Source: Klebsiella pneumoniae
Lineage (GTDB): Bacteria; Myxococcota_A; UBA796; SXON01
Direction: 5' to 3'
Assembly: GCA_945861635.1 (NCBI GenBank)
Contig: CAMAWH010000006.1
Location: 83,692 to 147,691, forward strand
Length of the DNA: 64,000 nucleotides
A program made the translations under genes and the position numbers. Positions 1 through 8,905 of the stretch are shown here, piece after piece; the stretch's first letter is position 1, and every line of letters starts with the position of its first letter. The notes below the pieces were generated by a model, which saw nothing but the letters and a program-made list of their open reading frames with translations, was not told where the DNA came from and searched no databases.

Positions 1-894
1 GACGCGCATCCGGAGCGCGCGATGAAGGGCGAGGCCGCGCTCCATCGTCAACCGGAACACCGCGTTTCCCTGCGCGGCGTCGGGGTGGTGGAGGTAGTAC
101 GGGTAGACCCGCATCGCAACGAGCGCATCACTCAGCTGGGCGAGAACATCGACGTCGTCGTTGATTCCCGCGAGCAGGACACTCTGATTGAGTACGGGAA
201 TACCGGCATCCACCAGGCGCGCCAGGGCGTCCCGAACGGGCGCCGTCAGCTCTCCGGGGTGATTCGCGTGGACCAACATCCAGACCGGACCGCGCGCCTT
301 CAACCCGGCCACCAGCGCGTCGGTCACGCGCGATGGGTGAGTGATCGGCGCGCGGGTATGGATGCGGCGCACCGGAATCGCACGCAACGCGTCGAGGGCC
401 GAAAACAGCTTGCCGTCGCGAATCGCGAGAGGATCGCCCCCGGACAGGATCACCTCCTTCGCGCCGCTCCGCGCGGCGTAGGCCAGCATCTCCGCCCACT
501 CGGACGCCGTCGGGTCCTCCCCCTCTCCCGGTTCGTGGTTGCGACGAAAACAGTACCGGCAGTACACGTGGCACCGCTTCGTCAGGAGCAGCAATACGCG
601 ATCCTCATGTTTTCGAACGACCCACGGCAGGGGCGACCGCGCGGCGTCGCCGACGGGGTCGATGACGTCCGCCGAATCGTCCTCCAGTTCGCCCGAAGAG
701 GGCAGGGCCGTGCGCAACCGAGGGTCGTTCCGCGCCATTGCGCCAGCAACGTACAAGCGTGGAATTCGCACGGGGAATCGTGCTGTGATCGCGCCCCAAT
801 CGATGTCCTGGAGCCACGGCCACCGCGCGAGTGCTTCCTTTCTTCCTAGAAAGGGCCCGCTGTGATAGATGCGCGCCGCCCCCGGTGAACCCAT
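1..894 (-). CDS. epmB: EpmB-like radical SAM lysine 2,3-aminomutase, 3' end outside window
   Basis: The frame encodes 298 residues and is still open at base 1, so the C-terminus with the PLP-binding region is not visible. The radical SAM cluster is C108-HVY-C112-RY-C115 followed by FRRN. Other family landmarks are FPVRIPRLYV near residue 40, VILSGGDPL, HTRAPITHPSRV, LNQSVLLAGIND and YYLHHPDAAQGNAVF. These fit the KamA/EpmB family, which in EpmB converts alpha-lysine to beta-lysine for modification of EF-P. The neighbouring EF-P and EpmA-like genes support EpmB rather than a catabolic KamA. The chosen ATG (892-894 on the plus strand) has GGAGG 11 bases upstream and shares two bases with the divergent EF-P start. 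Family assignment is firm; substrate is inferred from context. Confidence 0.9.
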   Translation of the reverse strand, partial: MGSPGAARIYHSGPFLGRKEALARWPWLQDIDWGAITARFPVRIPRLYVAGAMARNDPRLRTALPSSGELEDDSADVIDPVGDAARSPLPWVVRKHEDRVLLLLTKRCHVYCRYCFRRNHEPGEGEDPTASEWAEMLAYAARSGAKEVILSGGDPLAIRDGKLFSALDALRAIPVRRIHTRAPITHPSRVTDALVAGLKARGPVWMLVHANHPGELTAPVRDALARLVDAGIPVLNQSVLLAGINDDVDVLAQLSDALVAMRVYPYYLHHPDAAQGNAVFRLTMERGLALHRALRMRV

Positions 895-1462
895 GTCCTA
901 CGAAACCTCCGATTTTCGCAACGGTCTCAAAGTCGAGATGGAAGGCTACCCCTATAGCATCGTGTACTTCCAGTTTGTGAAGCCCGGAAAAGGCACGGCG
1001 TTCACCCGTACGAAGTTGAAGAATCTACTGACGGGAGCGGTCATTGAGCGCACCTTCCGCAGCGGCGAAGTCCTCCAGGAGGCCGACATCGAGGAACAAC
1101 CGATGCAGTTCCTCTACAACACCGGGGATACCTACACGTTCATGAACACGCAGTCCTACGAGCAGGTGGAGCTGACGAAGGAACTCCTCGGCGAAGACGT
1201 GAGGTACCTTCAGGAGAATCTGGAAGTCATGGTGCTGTTCTACAAGAGCCGCGCCGTGAACATCACGCTTCCGAACTTCATCGAGTGCCGCGTGGTGTGG
1301 ACGGAGCCCGCCGTAAAGGGCAACACGTCGAACAACATCACGAAGCTGGCCCGGCTCGACACCGGCGCCGAGATTCAGGTGCCGATCTTCATCGACGAGG
1401 GAGAACTGCTCAAAATCGATACACGTGACGGCGGCGGCTACGTTTCGCGCCTGAACAAGTAG
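893..1462 (+). CDS. efp: Elongation factor P
   Basis: This 189-residue protein has the usual EF-P length and opens with MSYETSDFRNGLKVEMEGYP. EF-P binds between the ribosomal P and E sites and relieves stalling at polyproline. The domain I loop FVKPGKGTAF carries the modifiable lysine, K33 by this start. Domains II and III follow, ending in GGYVSRLNK. An upstream in-frame start at 869 would add eight residues that do not resemble the family, so 893 is preferred. The start codon interlocks with that of the divergent EpmB-like gene. The gene ends with TAG at 1460-1462, and the EpmA-like frame continues in the same phase directly after it. Proline-rich proteins elsewhere in the window are plausible clients. 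Confidence 0.96.
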   Translation: MSYETSDFRNGLKVEMEGYPYSIVYFQFVKPGKGTAFTRTKLKNLLTGAVIERTFRSGEVLQEADIEEQPMQFLYNTGDTYTFMNTQSYEQVELTKELLGEDVRYLQENLEVMVLFYKSRAVNITLPNFIECRVVWTEPAVKGNTSNNITKLARLDTGAEIQVPIFIDEGELLKIDTRDGGGYVSRLNK

Positions 1463-1504
1463 TTCGCCATCGACGTTGCCCGACTGCGGCAACGCGCAGC
1501 GATC

Positions 1505-2287
1505 GTGCGCGCGTTGCATACGACGCTCGGGGAGGAGGGCTTCGTGGAGGTCCCGGTTCCGGTCCTCGTGGACGGTCCTGCGCTGGAAAGCACGTTGGAA
1601 CCGGTGTCGGCGGACGGCGGCTGGCTGCACACCTCGCCGGAATTCGCCCTGAAACGCGTCCTGGCGGCCGGGCTGCCGCGCATTTACTCGATCACTCCGG
1701 CATTTCGCGCCGAGGAGGTCGGTCGCCATCACGGACGCGAGTTCACGATGCTCGAATTCTACTTGTGTAATGCTGGGTATCTCGACCTCCTGTCCGTCGC
1801 GGAGTCACTTTTTGCGGCGGCGGCGCGAGCGGTGGGCCAAAGCGCGCCGAAATTTACGACGCGGACGGTCGCGGAGCTGTTCGGCAGCGCAGTTCCGACG
1901 GACGATGCTTCCTACTTCCATCGGTGGGTGGACGAGATTGAGCCCGGTTTGACCTTGCCAACGTTTGTTATCGATTACCCCGCGCGGCACGCCGCGTTGG
2001 CAGAGATTCGTGGGGACGTTGCCGAGCGCGTCGAGGTGTACCTGGGCGGCGTCGAACTGGGAAACGGCTTCTCCGAGTTGCGAGATTCCGCGGAGCTGAG
2101 AGAAAGGTTTTCGTCGTCGGCGTTGGCGCGTTCGGAGGACGGACGCCGGCCCCATCCGGTCGATGAGGGCGTGATCGCGGCGACGGCGATCCTTCCACGG
2201 TGCGCCGGCATGGCCATCGGCGTCGATCGACTCGCGATGGTGCTGACGGGCGCCTCCGACATCGCCGCCGTTCGAGTACCGCGGTGA
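1505..2287 (+). CDS. epmA: EpmA-like EF-P lysine ligase (lysyl-tRNA synthetase paralogue)
   Basis: This is a class II synthetase catalytic core without an anticodon-binding domain, 260 residues from GTG 1505 against about 325 in E. coli EpmA. Visible landmarks are HTSPEFALKRVLAAG, motif 2 FRAEEVGRHHGREFTMLEFY, the active-site stretch VELGNGFSELRD and motif 3 GMAIGVDRLAM. EpmA ligates (R)-beta-lysine to EF-P. The start is uncertain. The frame is open back to the EF-P stop, and the 14 codons 1463-1504 translate to FAIDVARLRQRAAI, which resembles the conserved first helix of the family. No ATG, GTG or TTG occurs in those codons, and GTG 1505 has no clear Shine-Dalgarno. A rare start (ATC or CTG), readthrough of the TAG, or a truncated N-terminus are all possible. 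Confidence 0.88.
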   Translation: MRALHTTLGEEGFVEVPVPVLVDGPALESTLEPVSADGGWLHTSPEFALKRVLAAGLPRIYSITPAFRAEEVGRHHGREFTMLEFYLCNAGYLDLLSVAESLFAAAARAVGQSAPKFTTRTVAELFGSAVPTDDASYFHRWVDEIEPGLTLPTFVIDYPARHAALAEIRGDVAERVEVYLGGVELGNGFSELRDSAELRERFSSSALARSEDGRRPHPVDEGVIAATAILPRCAGMAIGVDRLAMVLTGASDIAAVRVPR

Positions 2288-2346
2288 GGGTGCGCCGGTA
2301 GCCATCGCAAGCGGCTTCGGACGCGGTTTGCGGTTACCGGCGCCGC

Positions 2347-3072
2347 ATGGAACTCACCGGAAAGGTCGCGGTCGTGACCGGCGCGAGTCGGGGCATCGGC
2401 CGCGAGATCGCGCTTGAGCTCGGGCGGGGCGGCGCATTCGTCATCGTGAACTACCTGAAGAACGCCGACGCCGCGGCCGCGGTCGTTGCGGAGATCGGTC
2501 GAGGCCGCGCGGTCCAGGCCGACGTCGGCACGCAGGAAGGCGTGGACCGCCTCGTTGCCGCTGCCGAGGCGGAGGGAGGGCTCGAACTCCTGGTGAACAA
2601 CGCCGGAATCACGCGTGACGGCCTCCTGCTCCGCATGAGCGATGAGGACTGGAATTCGGTGATCGACACCAACCTCGGCTCGACGTTTCGGATGTGCCGC
2701 GGCGCCGCCCAGCACATGCTCGGCCGCCGGCGCGGCGCGATCGTGAACCTGACCTCTGTCGCGGCGCTGATGGGCAACGCCGGTCAGGCGAACTACGCGG
2801 CGGCAAAGGCTGGTATTATCGCGATGAGCCGCGCGCTCGCGAAAGAGCTCGGCCGGCGCGCGATCCGAGTCAACTGTGTGGCCCCGGGCTTCATCGACAC
2901 CGACATGACGAAGGGCCTCCCGGGGGAGGTACTGGAGGGCGCCAAACAAATGATCGCCTTACGACGTTTGGGTCGCCCCGAAGAGATCGCGCCGATCGTT
3001 CGCTTCCTCCTCGGACCCGGCGCCACCTACATCACCGGGCAGACCTTCATTGTGGACGGCGGGATGGCGTAG
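2347..3072 (+). CDS. fabG: 3-oxoacyl-ACP reductase FabG
   Basis: This 241-residue short-chain dehydrogenase has the usual FabG length. The Rossmann motif TGASRGIG is at residues 11-18, NNAG follows around 85, and the catalytic Ser and Tyr-x-x-x-Lys are in [11 protein letters not shown] and NYAAAKAG. The C-terminal part has [11 protein letters not shown] and ends TFIVDGGMA, as in FabG. FabG reduces beta-ketoacyl-ACP with NADPH in type II fatty acid synthesis; no other fab gene is adjacent, so a related reductase role is possible. The gene overlaps the convergent membrane-protein gene by 26 bases at its 3' end, leaving no space for a terminator. Confidence 0.93.
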   Translation: MELTGKVAVVTGASRGIGREIALELGRGGAFVIVNYLKNADAAAAVVAEIGRGRAVQADVGTQEGVDRLVAAAEAEGGLELLVNNAGITRDGLLLRMSDEDWNSVIDTNLGSTFRMCRGAAQHMLGRRRGAIVNLTSVAALMGNAGQANYAAAKAGIIAMSRALAKELGRRAIRVNCVAPGFIDTDMTKGLPGEVLEGAKQMIALRRLGRPEEIAPIVRFLLGPGATYITGQTFIVDGGMA

Positions 3073-4609
3073 CCGGAGGCGGCGGTCGAAAGAGGAAGAA
3101 CGCGGAGGTTTTCGGCCCGGCGAGTGTGTCCGGCGGGATGGAAACGGTGCGCGCGGCGGACCGTGGCGCTGGCATGGGCACCGGCCAATCGGGCGTGGTT
3201 ACCACGCACGAAGGCGGCGGATCCCCACGGGGAAGGCCGACGTCCACCGGTCGCCACAGCACCGCGGCCAGCGTCGTGATCCGCTGCTCGAACGACGGCG
3301 GCGGCGCCGACGTGGCGAGCTGGACGCGAGAGCAGCCGTCGAACGCGACGACCATCTCACGCGGCCACGGCGCGGTTCGCATCGGCCACGGACCACCGAT
3401 CGCCGCTGCAAGGGAGAGTGTGATCACGACGAAATCCCCTCCCCTGCCCCATCGATCAACCGCCAACGCAGCGGCGACGCACCCTCCAGCGACGCCGACC
3501 ACCATCCAGCGATTCGGGTGGTACATCCTGCTTGCCAGCGGGTACCACCGGTCCACGGCGAGGTAGAGCGGGTTGGGCATTCCCGGCGTCGGCCCGAGCG
3601 CCATGACTCCGGCAAGCACCAGGAGAAAAAGCCAGGGACGAGCGCGTCGATCGGCCACCGCGGCGAAAATGGCGAGCGGCAGCGCGGGCAGGAGCCAGCC
3701 CGAGAAGGGGGCGCAGAGCGTCGTAAGCGGGATGCTGTCGACGAGGTGCACGGCGACGGAGGCTGAGTTGCCGGCGGCCTTGACACCGTCGAGCGCCAGC
3801 GGTGACCCCCATGGACGCGGCGTGAACACGCGAGCGCCGGGCCCCGCCATGAATTGCGCGACCGGAATCGCGGCCGGCGCCACCACGATCAGCGCGGCAA
3901 TCGCGGCACCCGCGAGGCGTGCCATCGACGCCCTCCTTACGACGCCGAGGTGGGCGACGACCAACACCAACGTCGCAACCGAGAGGTAGACGACCGAGAG
4001 CCAGTACACCATCGCCGAAAGGGCGGCACCGAGCGTCAGCATCCCAAAACCGCCGCGCTCGCCGCGGAGGACCCGCCACAAACCGGCCAGATAGAACAGC
4101 GAGGGCCCAATCAGCGCCTGCTGAAGCTGCTCCCACTCGAGCGCGCGCAGGACCATCCCCGAGGTGCCCGCCAAAAGCGCCGCCAACGCCGCCCCGCGCG
4201 ACGAGGCGCCCACCGCTCGGGCGCAACCGTACCCCGAAAGCATCGCAAGAAGCACAAGTACGACATGGAGAACGGCCACGCCGAGTCCACCGGGGAAGAC
4301 CACACGGGCCGGCATCACGAAAAACAACAGATCGATCAGGTTCAGCGCACGCGTATCGACGCTCAACGCGTAAAGCGTCGATGGCGTCGGACTCGCCACG
4401 AGTCGTTGCCAAGCATCGAACGCAAAACCATGCGTGAAGACGAACTCCGACTGCGAAAGCGTGTCTCCGAAGAACCGATCCCCCGCGAAGATCGCCGGTA
4501 AACTACCCGCGTGTGCGCTGGCAAAGGCGAGGAACGGCGACGCTACCGCGAGCCGGGCCAACCCCTCCCGCGCGACCCCCGCATCGGCCCGATCAGCCAG
4601 CGGCCGCAT
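3047..4609 (-). CDS. Polytopic membrane protein, GT-C/YfhO-like architecture
   Basis: A 520-residue protein with about ten hydrophobic segments; the first half has a soluble loop after an initial hydrophobic stretch ([20 protein letters not shown]), and the last 110 residues are Pro-rich and polar. An Asp-Arg pair in [19 protein letters not shown] sits before a late membrane segment, as in several uncharacterised integral-membrane glycosyltransferase-like families. The overall layout is similar to the 603-residue protein at 40415-42226. The ATG overlaps the stop of the upstream DHH gene as TGATG, so the pair is translationally coupled. No catalytic motif could be assigned with confidence. A sugar-transfer or lipid-linked role is only a guess. 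Confidence 0.75.
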   Translation of the reverse strand: MRPLADRADAGVAREGLARLAVASPFLAFASAHAGSLPAIFAGDRFFGDTLSQSEFVFTHGFAFDAWQRLVASPTPSTLYALSVDTRALNLIDLLFFVMPARVVFPGGLGVAVLHVVLVLLAMLSGYGCARAVGASSRGAALAALLAGTSGMVLRALEWEQLQQALIGPSLFYLAGLWRVLRGERGGFGMLTLGAALSAMVYWLSVVYLSVATLVLVVAHLGVVRRASMARLAGAAIAALIVVAPAAIPVAQFMAGPGARVFTPRPWGSPLALDGVKAAGNSASVAVHLVDSIPLTTLCAPFSGWLLPALPLAIFAAVADRRARPWLFLLVLAGVMALGPTPGMPNPLYLAVDRWYPLASRMYHPNRWMVVGVAGGCVAAALAVDRWGRGGDFVVITLSLAAAIGGPWPMRTAPWPREMVVAFDGCSRVQLATSAPPPSFEQRITTLAAVLWRPVDVGLPRGDPPPSCVVTTPDWPVPMPAPRSAARTVSIPPDTLAGPKTSAFFLFRPPPPATPSRRPQ

Positions 4610-5580
4610 CAGCCAGCGAGCGCCCCTTCGAGCGCCACCCGAACCGCCCCAGAGACCTCAGGAAGCGGCGCCAGCATCATCGCCCCGGCGGCTTTCGCGT
4701 GCCCACCTCCGCCATCATGGAGGCGCTTGGCGAGGACGCTGACATCCACGCTCCCTCTGGAGCGCAACGACACCTTCACCTTGGCCGGGCCGCGCTCGAC
4801 GAGCACGACCGCGAGATCGACGCCAACAGTGTGCTGAAGCGCGTCGACGACGCCCTCTACATCCAGCTCAGACGCCCCCAACTCGGCGGCCATCGCCAGC
4901 GTGTACGTCGCAACCGCAATGCGTCCGTCGAGCCAGAATTGGGCCTCGGTCAGCATCCGGGCAAGCAGCCTCAAGCCGGGCAGGCGGCGCTCGACCAGCA
5001 CCTTCATCATGATCTGCGCGTGGTCGATTCCCGTTTCCAGCAGCTCGGCGGCCACGCGATGACTGGACGCGCGGGTGTTCGAATAGCGGAATCCACCGGT
5101 GTCGAAAATCAGTCCGGCATAGATTTGTGCAGCATTTTCGGCGTCCAACGCAACCCCCCAACCGGCCAGCAGACCCCGCACCATCACGCAGGTGCTCTCC
5201 GAAGAGGCGTCAAACAGCGTCCAAGTGTACCCGGCGAGGTCGGTGGACCGGTGGTGATCGACAAGGCCAGTCCACCGCGCACCCCGAAAAGCAGCATCTA
5301 CCGGGGGAAGGAGCCGGCGCCGGTCTCCATCGAGGACAACCACCCCGTCATACACGCCAACCAGCGCATCCGGAACCATCTCGCCCGCTCCCGGCATCCA
5401 CTCGTACCGAAATCCCGGCTCCCCCGCGACATCGATGCGTACGCCCGGAACCAGCTCCCTCAACGCCTTTTGGAGGGCGAGACAGGCCCCGATGCTGTCC
5501 CCGTCCGGCCCTTCCGGCCCCGTCAGCAGAACGGACCCGCTCTGGCGGACGAGGTCGAGCAGGCGGTCACCAGCGGTCAT
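4609..5580 (-). CDS. nrnA: DHH-family phosphoesterase, NrnA-like (oligoribonuclease/pAp phosphatase type)
   Basis: This 323-residue protein has the NrnA layout: an N-terminal DHH domain and a C-terminal DHHA1 domain. Visible are PDGDSIGACLAL (motif I), VDHHRSTD (motif III), DTGGFRYSNT, and the DHHA1 signature GGGHAKAAGA. NrnA enzymes degrade 2-5 nt RNAs and remove the 3'-phosphate of pAp. Motif I is odd: the usual metal-binding His three residues before PDGD is a Pro here (GPEGPDGD), and the motif II region reads VVLDGDRRRL. ATG 5580 is chosen because GGAG lies four bases upstream; a longer frame to 5691 has no support. The gene is coupled to the downstream membrane-protein gene by a TGATG overlap. 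Confidence 0.87.
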   Translation of the reverse strand: MTAGDRLLDLVRQSGSVLLTGPEGPDGDSIGACLALQKALRELVPGVRIDVAGEPGFRYEWMPGAGEMVPDALVGVYDGVVVLDGDRRRLLPPVDAAFRGARWTGLVDHHRSTDLAGYTWTLFDASSESTCVMVRGLLAGWGVALDAENAAQIYAGLIFDTGGFRYSNTRASSHRVAAELLETGIDHAQIMMKVLVERRLPGLRLLARMLTEAQFWLDGRIAVATYTLAMAAELGASELDVEGVVDALQHTVGVDLAVVLVERGPAKVKVSLRSRGSVDVSVLAKRLHDGGGGHAKAAGAMMLAPLPEVSGAVRVALEGALAG

Positions 5581-5730
5581 GACTCTCCAAGGGAGGACGG
5601 CCGCCCCTCCTAATCGGCTCGCCGACGCCTGCCTATGCGTCGAAGTCGCCAACGTGTTAGCACGCGCCTCGCGTGGCACGCTGCCATGCACGTTCGATGC
5701 GGCGTTGCGCCGTTGTTCTCTGGAGTCCCG

Positions 5731-7896
5731 TTGTCTTTACCCGATGATCCTGCCGAGCCGGCCGTCGCCGCTCTCCCTGCTTTTGATTCTACCCCCGTCG
5801 AGTCCACTGAAGTCGCCGTCGATGCCGTTGAACCGGCCGCCGCTCCTGCGCGCCGCGCTGGATACATCAGTGACAGGTCGTTCGCCGACTTCCCGATTTC
5901 ATCCGAGGTTCTTCTCGGCGTGCAAGCCCTCGGCTACGAGATGGCTACGCCCGTGCAGGCATTGACCATCGACGCCGCCATCGCGGGAAAAGACCTCCTG
6001 GTACGCGCCAAAACCGGAACAGGGAAAACCGCCGCGTTCTGCGTCCCGATGATCGAGCGCATTCCCGCTGGGATTCGAAAGGTCAGCGGCATCGTCCTGA
6101 CGCCGACCCGCGAACTGGCGGTTCAGGTCGCCCAGGAATGCGCGGCCATTGCCAAGTACAAGGACCTCACCATCGTCGCGATCTACGGCGGCGTCGGATT
6201 TGGTCCGCAGGAGCAGGCGCTGAAAGAGGGCGCCGAGATCGTCGTCGGCACGCCGGGGCGCGTGCTTGACCACCTTCGGCGGGGAAACCTCGACCTTTCC
6301 GAATTGAAGGTCGCCGTGCTCGACGAAGCCGACGAAATGCTCTCGATGGGCTTCCTCGAGGATGTCAAGAAGATCCTCAACAAGGCGCCGAAGAACCGAC
6401 AGAACCTGCTGTTCTCGGCCACCGTCGACGAAACGATCAAGGGGCTGATTGCCAGCTACCTGAACAATCCCGAGGAAATCTTCCTTTCCTTCGATGGGGA
6501 CAACGTGTCCACCATCACCCACATCCTGTACGAGACATCTCCCGACTACCACAAAGCGCGCGCGCTGCTCGATCTCATCGAGCAGGAGCGGCCCAATGCG
6601 GCCATCGTCTTCTGCAACACCCGGGAGGACGTGTCCACCGTCTACACCTACCTGGATCGTCAGGGTCTGGGCGTCGAAATGCTGAGCGGGGAGCTTCCCC
6701 AGCGCCAGCGGGAGCGCGTCATGGCGCGCGTCAAGGCCGGCGCCGTGCAGTTTCTCGTGAGTACCGACGTGGCCGCGCGGGGCATCGACATCACCGACCT
6801 CACCCACGTCATCAACTATTCGCTGCCGGACGACGCGGCGATCTACCTGCATCGCTGCGGGCGGACCGGCCGAATTGGAAAGTCCGGGGTGGCGATTACG
6901 CTCGCGGGCGGGGCCGACTTCTCGACGCGCATCACCCTCACGCGGACGCACAAGATCGACTTCCAGATCAAGACGTTGCCGACGCCGGAAGAGAGCGGTC
7001 GCCTGCGCACCGAACGGTTCGTCCGCATCATCAAGGACGCGGCGGGCTCGACCGCCTATGAGGGCTATCTCGACCTCGTCCGCGCCATCAAAGAGCGCCC
7101 CGACGGTGACATGCTGCTCGCGGTCGCGGTGCGCGGGTTGTTGAGCTGGGATCGTGCGCGGCGCAATGCAGCGGCGGAAGATGCCGGGGGCGGCAACGGC
7201 GAGGGTGAGGTGCGCGCCGACAGCGGCAACGAACGCCCGCGCGAACCCAGTCGGGAACGCAATGACAGGGGTGACCGTAGCGATCGGAACGATCGCGGAC
7301 CATCGCGAGACGGCCGACGCGAGGATCGCCCGCGTGACGACCGACCGCGCGAAGCGCGCCCCGGCGATCGCGGCCCCGGCCCCCGCCGTGACGAGCGCCC
7401 TCGCGACGACCGACCCCGAAACGACGGCCCCCGCAACGACGGCGCGCGCGATTCAAGGCCGGGCGATCGGGGTCCTGACCGCGGCCCACGCCGTGACGAT
7501 CGGCCGCGAGAGAATCGTCCCCGGCAGGGAGATCGTCCGCGTGACGACCGACCCCGTCAGGGAGATCGCCCGCGGGAGGGAGATCGCCCGCGCGAAGGCG
7601 GACACGGAGAACAACGTCCCCCCAGCGCGGCCCCAAGCGCCGAAAACGACGCCGTTCCCCACGCGGTCGCGCCGGCCGGCCCTGCCGGTGACGAAGATGT
7701 CGGCGATGGCCCGACCAACCCCGGTGGGAATCCGGTGGGCACCGACGGCGCGCTGAAGAAGCGTCGCCGCCGGCGGCGGCGGAGCGGACCCGGCGGTGAG
7801 AGCACCGGCGCTGAAGGAACCGGCCCCACGGGCGGCGCACCGGCTGCGGGTGGCGAATCTGGCGGTGACACGAGTGCCCCGCCCGCGGCCGAGTAG
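5731..7896 (+). CDS. DEAD-box ATP-dependent RNA helicase with long charged C-terminal tail
   Basis: The protein is 721 residues. Helicase motifs in order: Q-motif region (FADFPI...GYEMATPVQ), motif I AKTGTGKT at 93-100, PTRELA, GTPGR, DEAD (VLDEADEML), SAT (LLFSATV), then in domain 2 the motifs VSTDVAARGID and HRCGRTGRIG. Residues from about 490 are disordered: many RPRDDRPR, RPREG and RNDRG units, then a basic [11 protein letters not shown] patch and a Gly/Ala-rich end. The tail resembles those of CsdA-type helicases that bind RNA and help assemble ribosomes or degradosomes in the cold. TTG 5731 is preferred because GGAG is five bases upstream; ATG 5635 or 5686 would add residues with no visible homology. 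Confidence 0.93.
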   Translation: MSLPDDPAEPAVAALPAFDSTPVESTEVAVDAVEPAAAPARRAGYISDRSFADFPISSEVLLGVQALGYEMATPVQALTIDAAIAGKDLLVRAKTGTGKTAAFCVPMIERIPAGIRKVSGIVLTPTRELAVQVAQECAAIAKYKDLTIVAIYGGVGFGPQEQALKEGAEIVVGTPGRVLDHLRRGNLDLSELKVAVLDEADEMLSMGFLEDVKKILNKAPKNRQNLLFSATVDETIKGLIASYLNNPEEIFLSFDGDNVSTITHILYETSPDYHKARALLDLIEQERPNAAIVFCNTREDVSTVYTYLDRQGLGVEMLSGELPQRQRERVMARVKAGAVQFLVSTDVAARGIDITDLTHVINYSLPDDAAIYLHRCGRTGRIGKSGVAITLAGGADFSTRITLTRTHKIDFQIKTLPTPEESGRLRTERFVRIIKDAAGSTAYEGYLDLVRAIKERPDGDMLLAVAVRGLLSWDRARRNAAAEDAGGGNGEGEVRADSGNERPREPSRERNDRGDRSDRNDRGPSRDGRREDRPRDDRPREARPGDRGPGPRRDERPRDDRPRNDGPRNDGARDSRPGDRGPDRGPRRDDRPRENRPRQGDRPRDDRPRQGDRPREGDRPREGGHGEQRPPSAAPSAENDAVPHAVAPAGPAGDEDVGDGPTNPGGNPVGTDGALKKRRRRRRRSGPGGESTGAEGTGPTGGAPAAGGESGGDTSAPPAAE

Positions 7897-7923
7897 GCGC
7901 GCCCCACGAAGACGATCCCTGGA

Positions 7924-7943
7924 CCGGCCCGCTCAGGGGCCGG
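7924..7943 (+). terminator. GC-rich stem-loop downstream of helicase gene
   Basis: CCGGCCC (7924-7930) and GGGCCGG (7937-7943) form a perfect 7-bp stem with a 6-base loop, 28 bases after the helicase stop codon. No T-run follows, so it is at best a weak or factor-assisted terminator or an mRNA end-protecting hairpin. Confidence 0.35.
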
Positions 7944-8046
7944 GCGCCGCCCACGCTCCCCCGCAGCGCGGCGGTGTTTGGCGCCCAAAAATCGGGAAGC
8001 ACCACGCGCTCCCCGGCGTTCGATTAGCTTCCGCCGCGGAGGCACC

Positions 8047-8868
8047 ATGATTGTGCTGCTCGTTCTCGCCCAGTTCGCTCCCCTTGCGCTTGCCGACGAC
8101 GTCGACAACAAGCCCGAGCTGCTCACCGACCCGAATTCCATCGATCTGGGCGGAGAAGACGCCGCGGGGGCGCTGACGTATGCCGGCAGCCAGACCGGCC
8201 GTGCAGCGAACTACGTCGTCGGAAAGCCGATTGCAATCTCGCACTCCAATGGGAACCTCACCGTTCACTGCATCGACAGTGACCGGTTCACGGCCAGCCT
8301 CCAGTACACGGTGTACGGTAGCGCGGAGGGCCCGATGGAGAGCTTCGGAAACGGCATCGGCATGGCCGTTTCGGGCGATAGCAAGGGCGGTTCTGTCAAG
8401 ACCCGCGTTCCGTCCAAGGCGTCCGGCGTGTCCCGCGCGGAGGTGGACCTGACGGTGAGCGTGCCGCGCGGCGTGACGGCGCTGTCCGTGACGAATTCCG
8501 GGCGCGGTTGGGTGCAGGTGACCGAATGCACGGGAAAGGTGACGGTGAGCGCCGGATACGGGGGCGCCTATGTTTCCGGGGCGCTGACGGCAGTGTCGGC
8601 GGGCGCATCCGGCGGTGACGTCAAGGTGGTCATGGCGAAGGACGCCGTGTTGACGGGCCCGTCCGGCATCTCCGCGCCCGGAGGCAACGCCACCTTGGAG
8701 CTCTCCGGCGCGCAAGGCGGGAAGTTGACCGCGAAGGGCGGCGAAGTGTCCGTCCAGCAGGTGGTGATGGGCGTGAACACGCCAACGCTCGTGCAAGGCG
8801 ACATGGGCGTGACCGGACCGAGCATTACCGTGTCGGCAAAGAATCGCGTCGAGGTGGTGCCGAACTAG
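8047..8868 (+). CDS. Exported adhesin-like protein (DUF4097-like beta-helix)
   Basis: ATG 8047 has GGAGG six bases upstream and gives 273 residues with an N-terminal signal peptide, MIVLLVLAQFAPLALA, cut before DDVDN. The mature part is rich in short beta strands and Gly/Ser/Val (SHSNGNLTVHCIDSD, VPRGVTALSVTNSGRGWVQV, VTVSAGYGGAYVSG). Such regular strand-turn repeats are typical of the putative-adhesin/DUF4097 type, a small right-handed beta-helix or sandwich found in many exported proteins. A periplasmic or surface location is inferred. No enzyme motif is visible. It is monocistronic and faces the convergent ferredoxin gene across the inverted-repeat element. Confidence 0.75.
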   Translation: MIVLLVLAQFAPLALADDVDNKPELLTDPNSIDLGGEDAAGALTYAGSQTGRAANYVVGKPIAISHSNGNLTVHCIDSDRFTASLQYTVYGSAEGPMESFGNGIGMAVSGDSKGGSVKTRVPSKASGVSRAEVDLTVSVPRGVTALSVTNSGRGWVQVTECTGKVTVSAGYGGAYVSGALTAVSAGASGGDVKVVMAKDAVLTGPSGISAPGGNATLELSGAQGGKLTAKGGEVSVQQVVMGVNTPTLVQGDMGVTGPSITVSAKNRVEVVPN

Positions 8869-8905
8869 GGACAATGCCGCGCGGCGATCAGGATCCCGGA
8901 GACTT

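Noticed and set aside
1..849. A 275-codon plus-strand frame from base 22
   Set aside because: The minus strand carries the radical SAM CxxxCxxC enzyme across the same bases, with a continuous family match.
5635..5730. Longer N-terminus of the DEAD-box helicase from ATG 5635 or 5686
   Set aside because: No Shine-Dalgarno is present at either ATG and the extra residues look random; TTG 5731 has GGAG at good distance.
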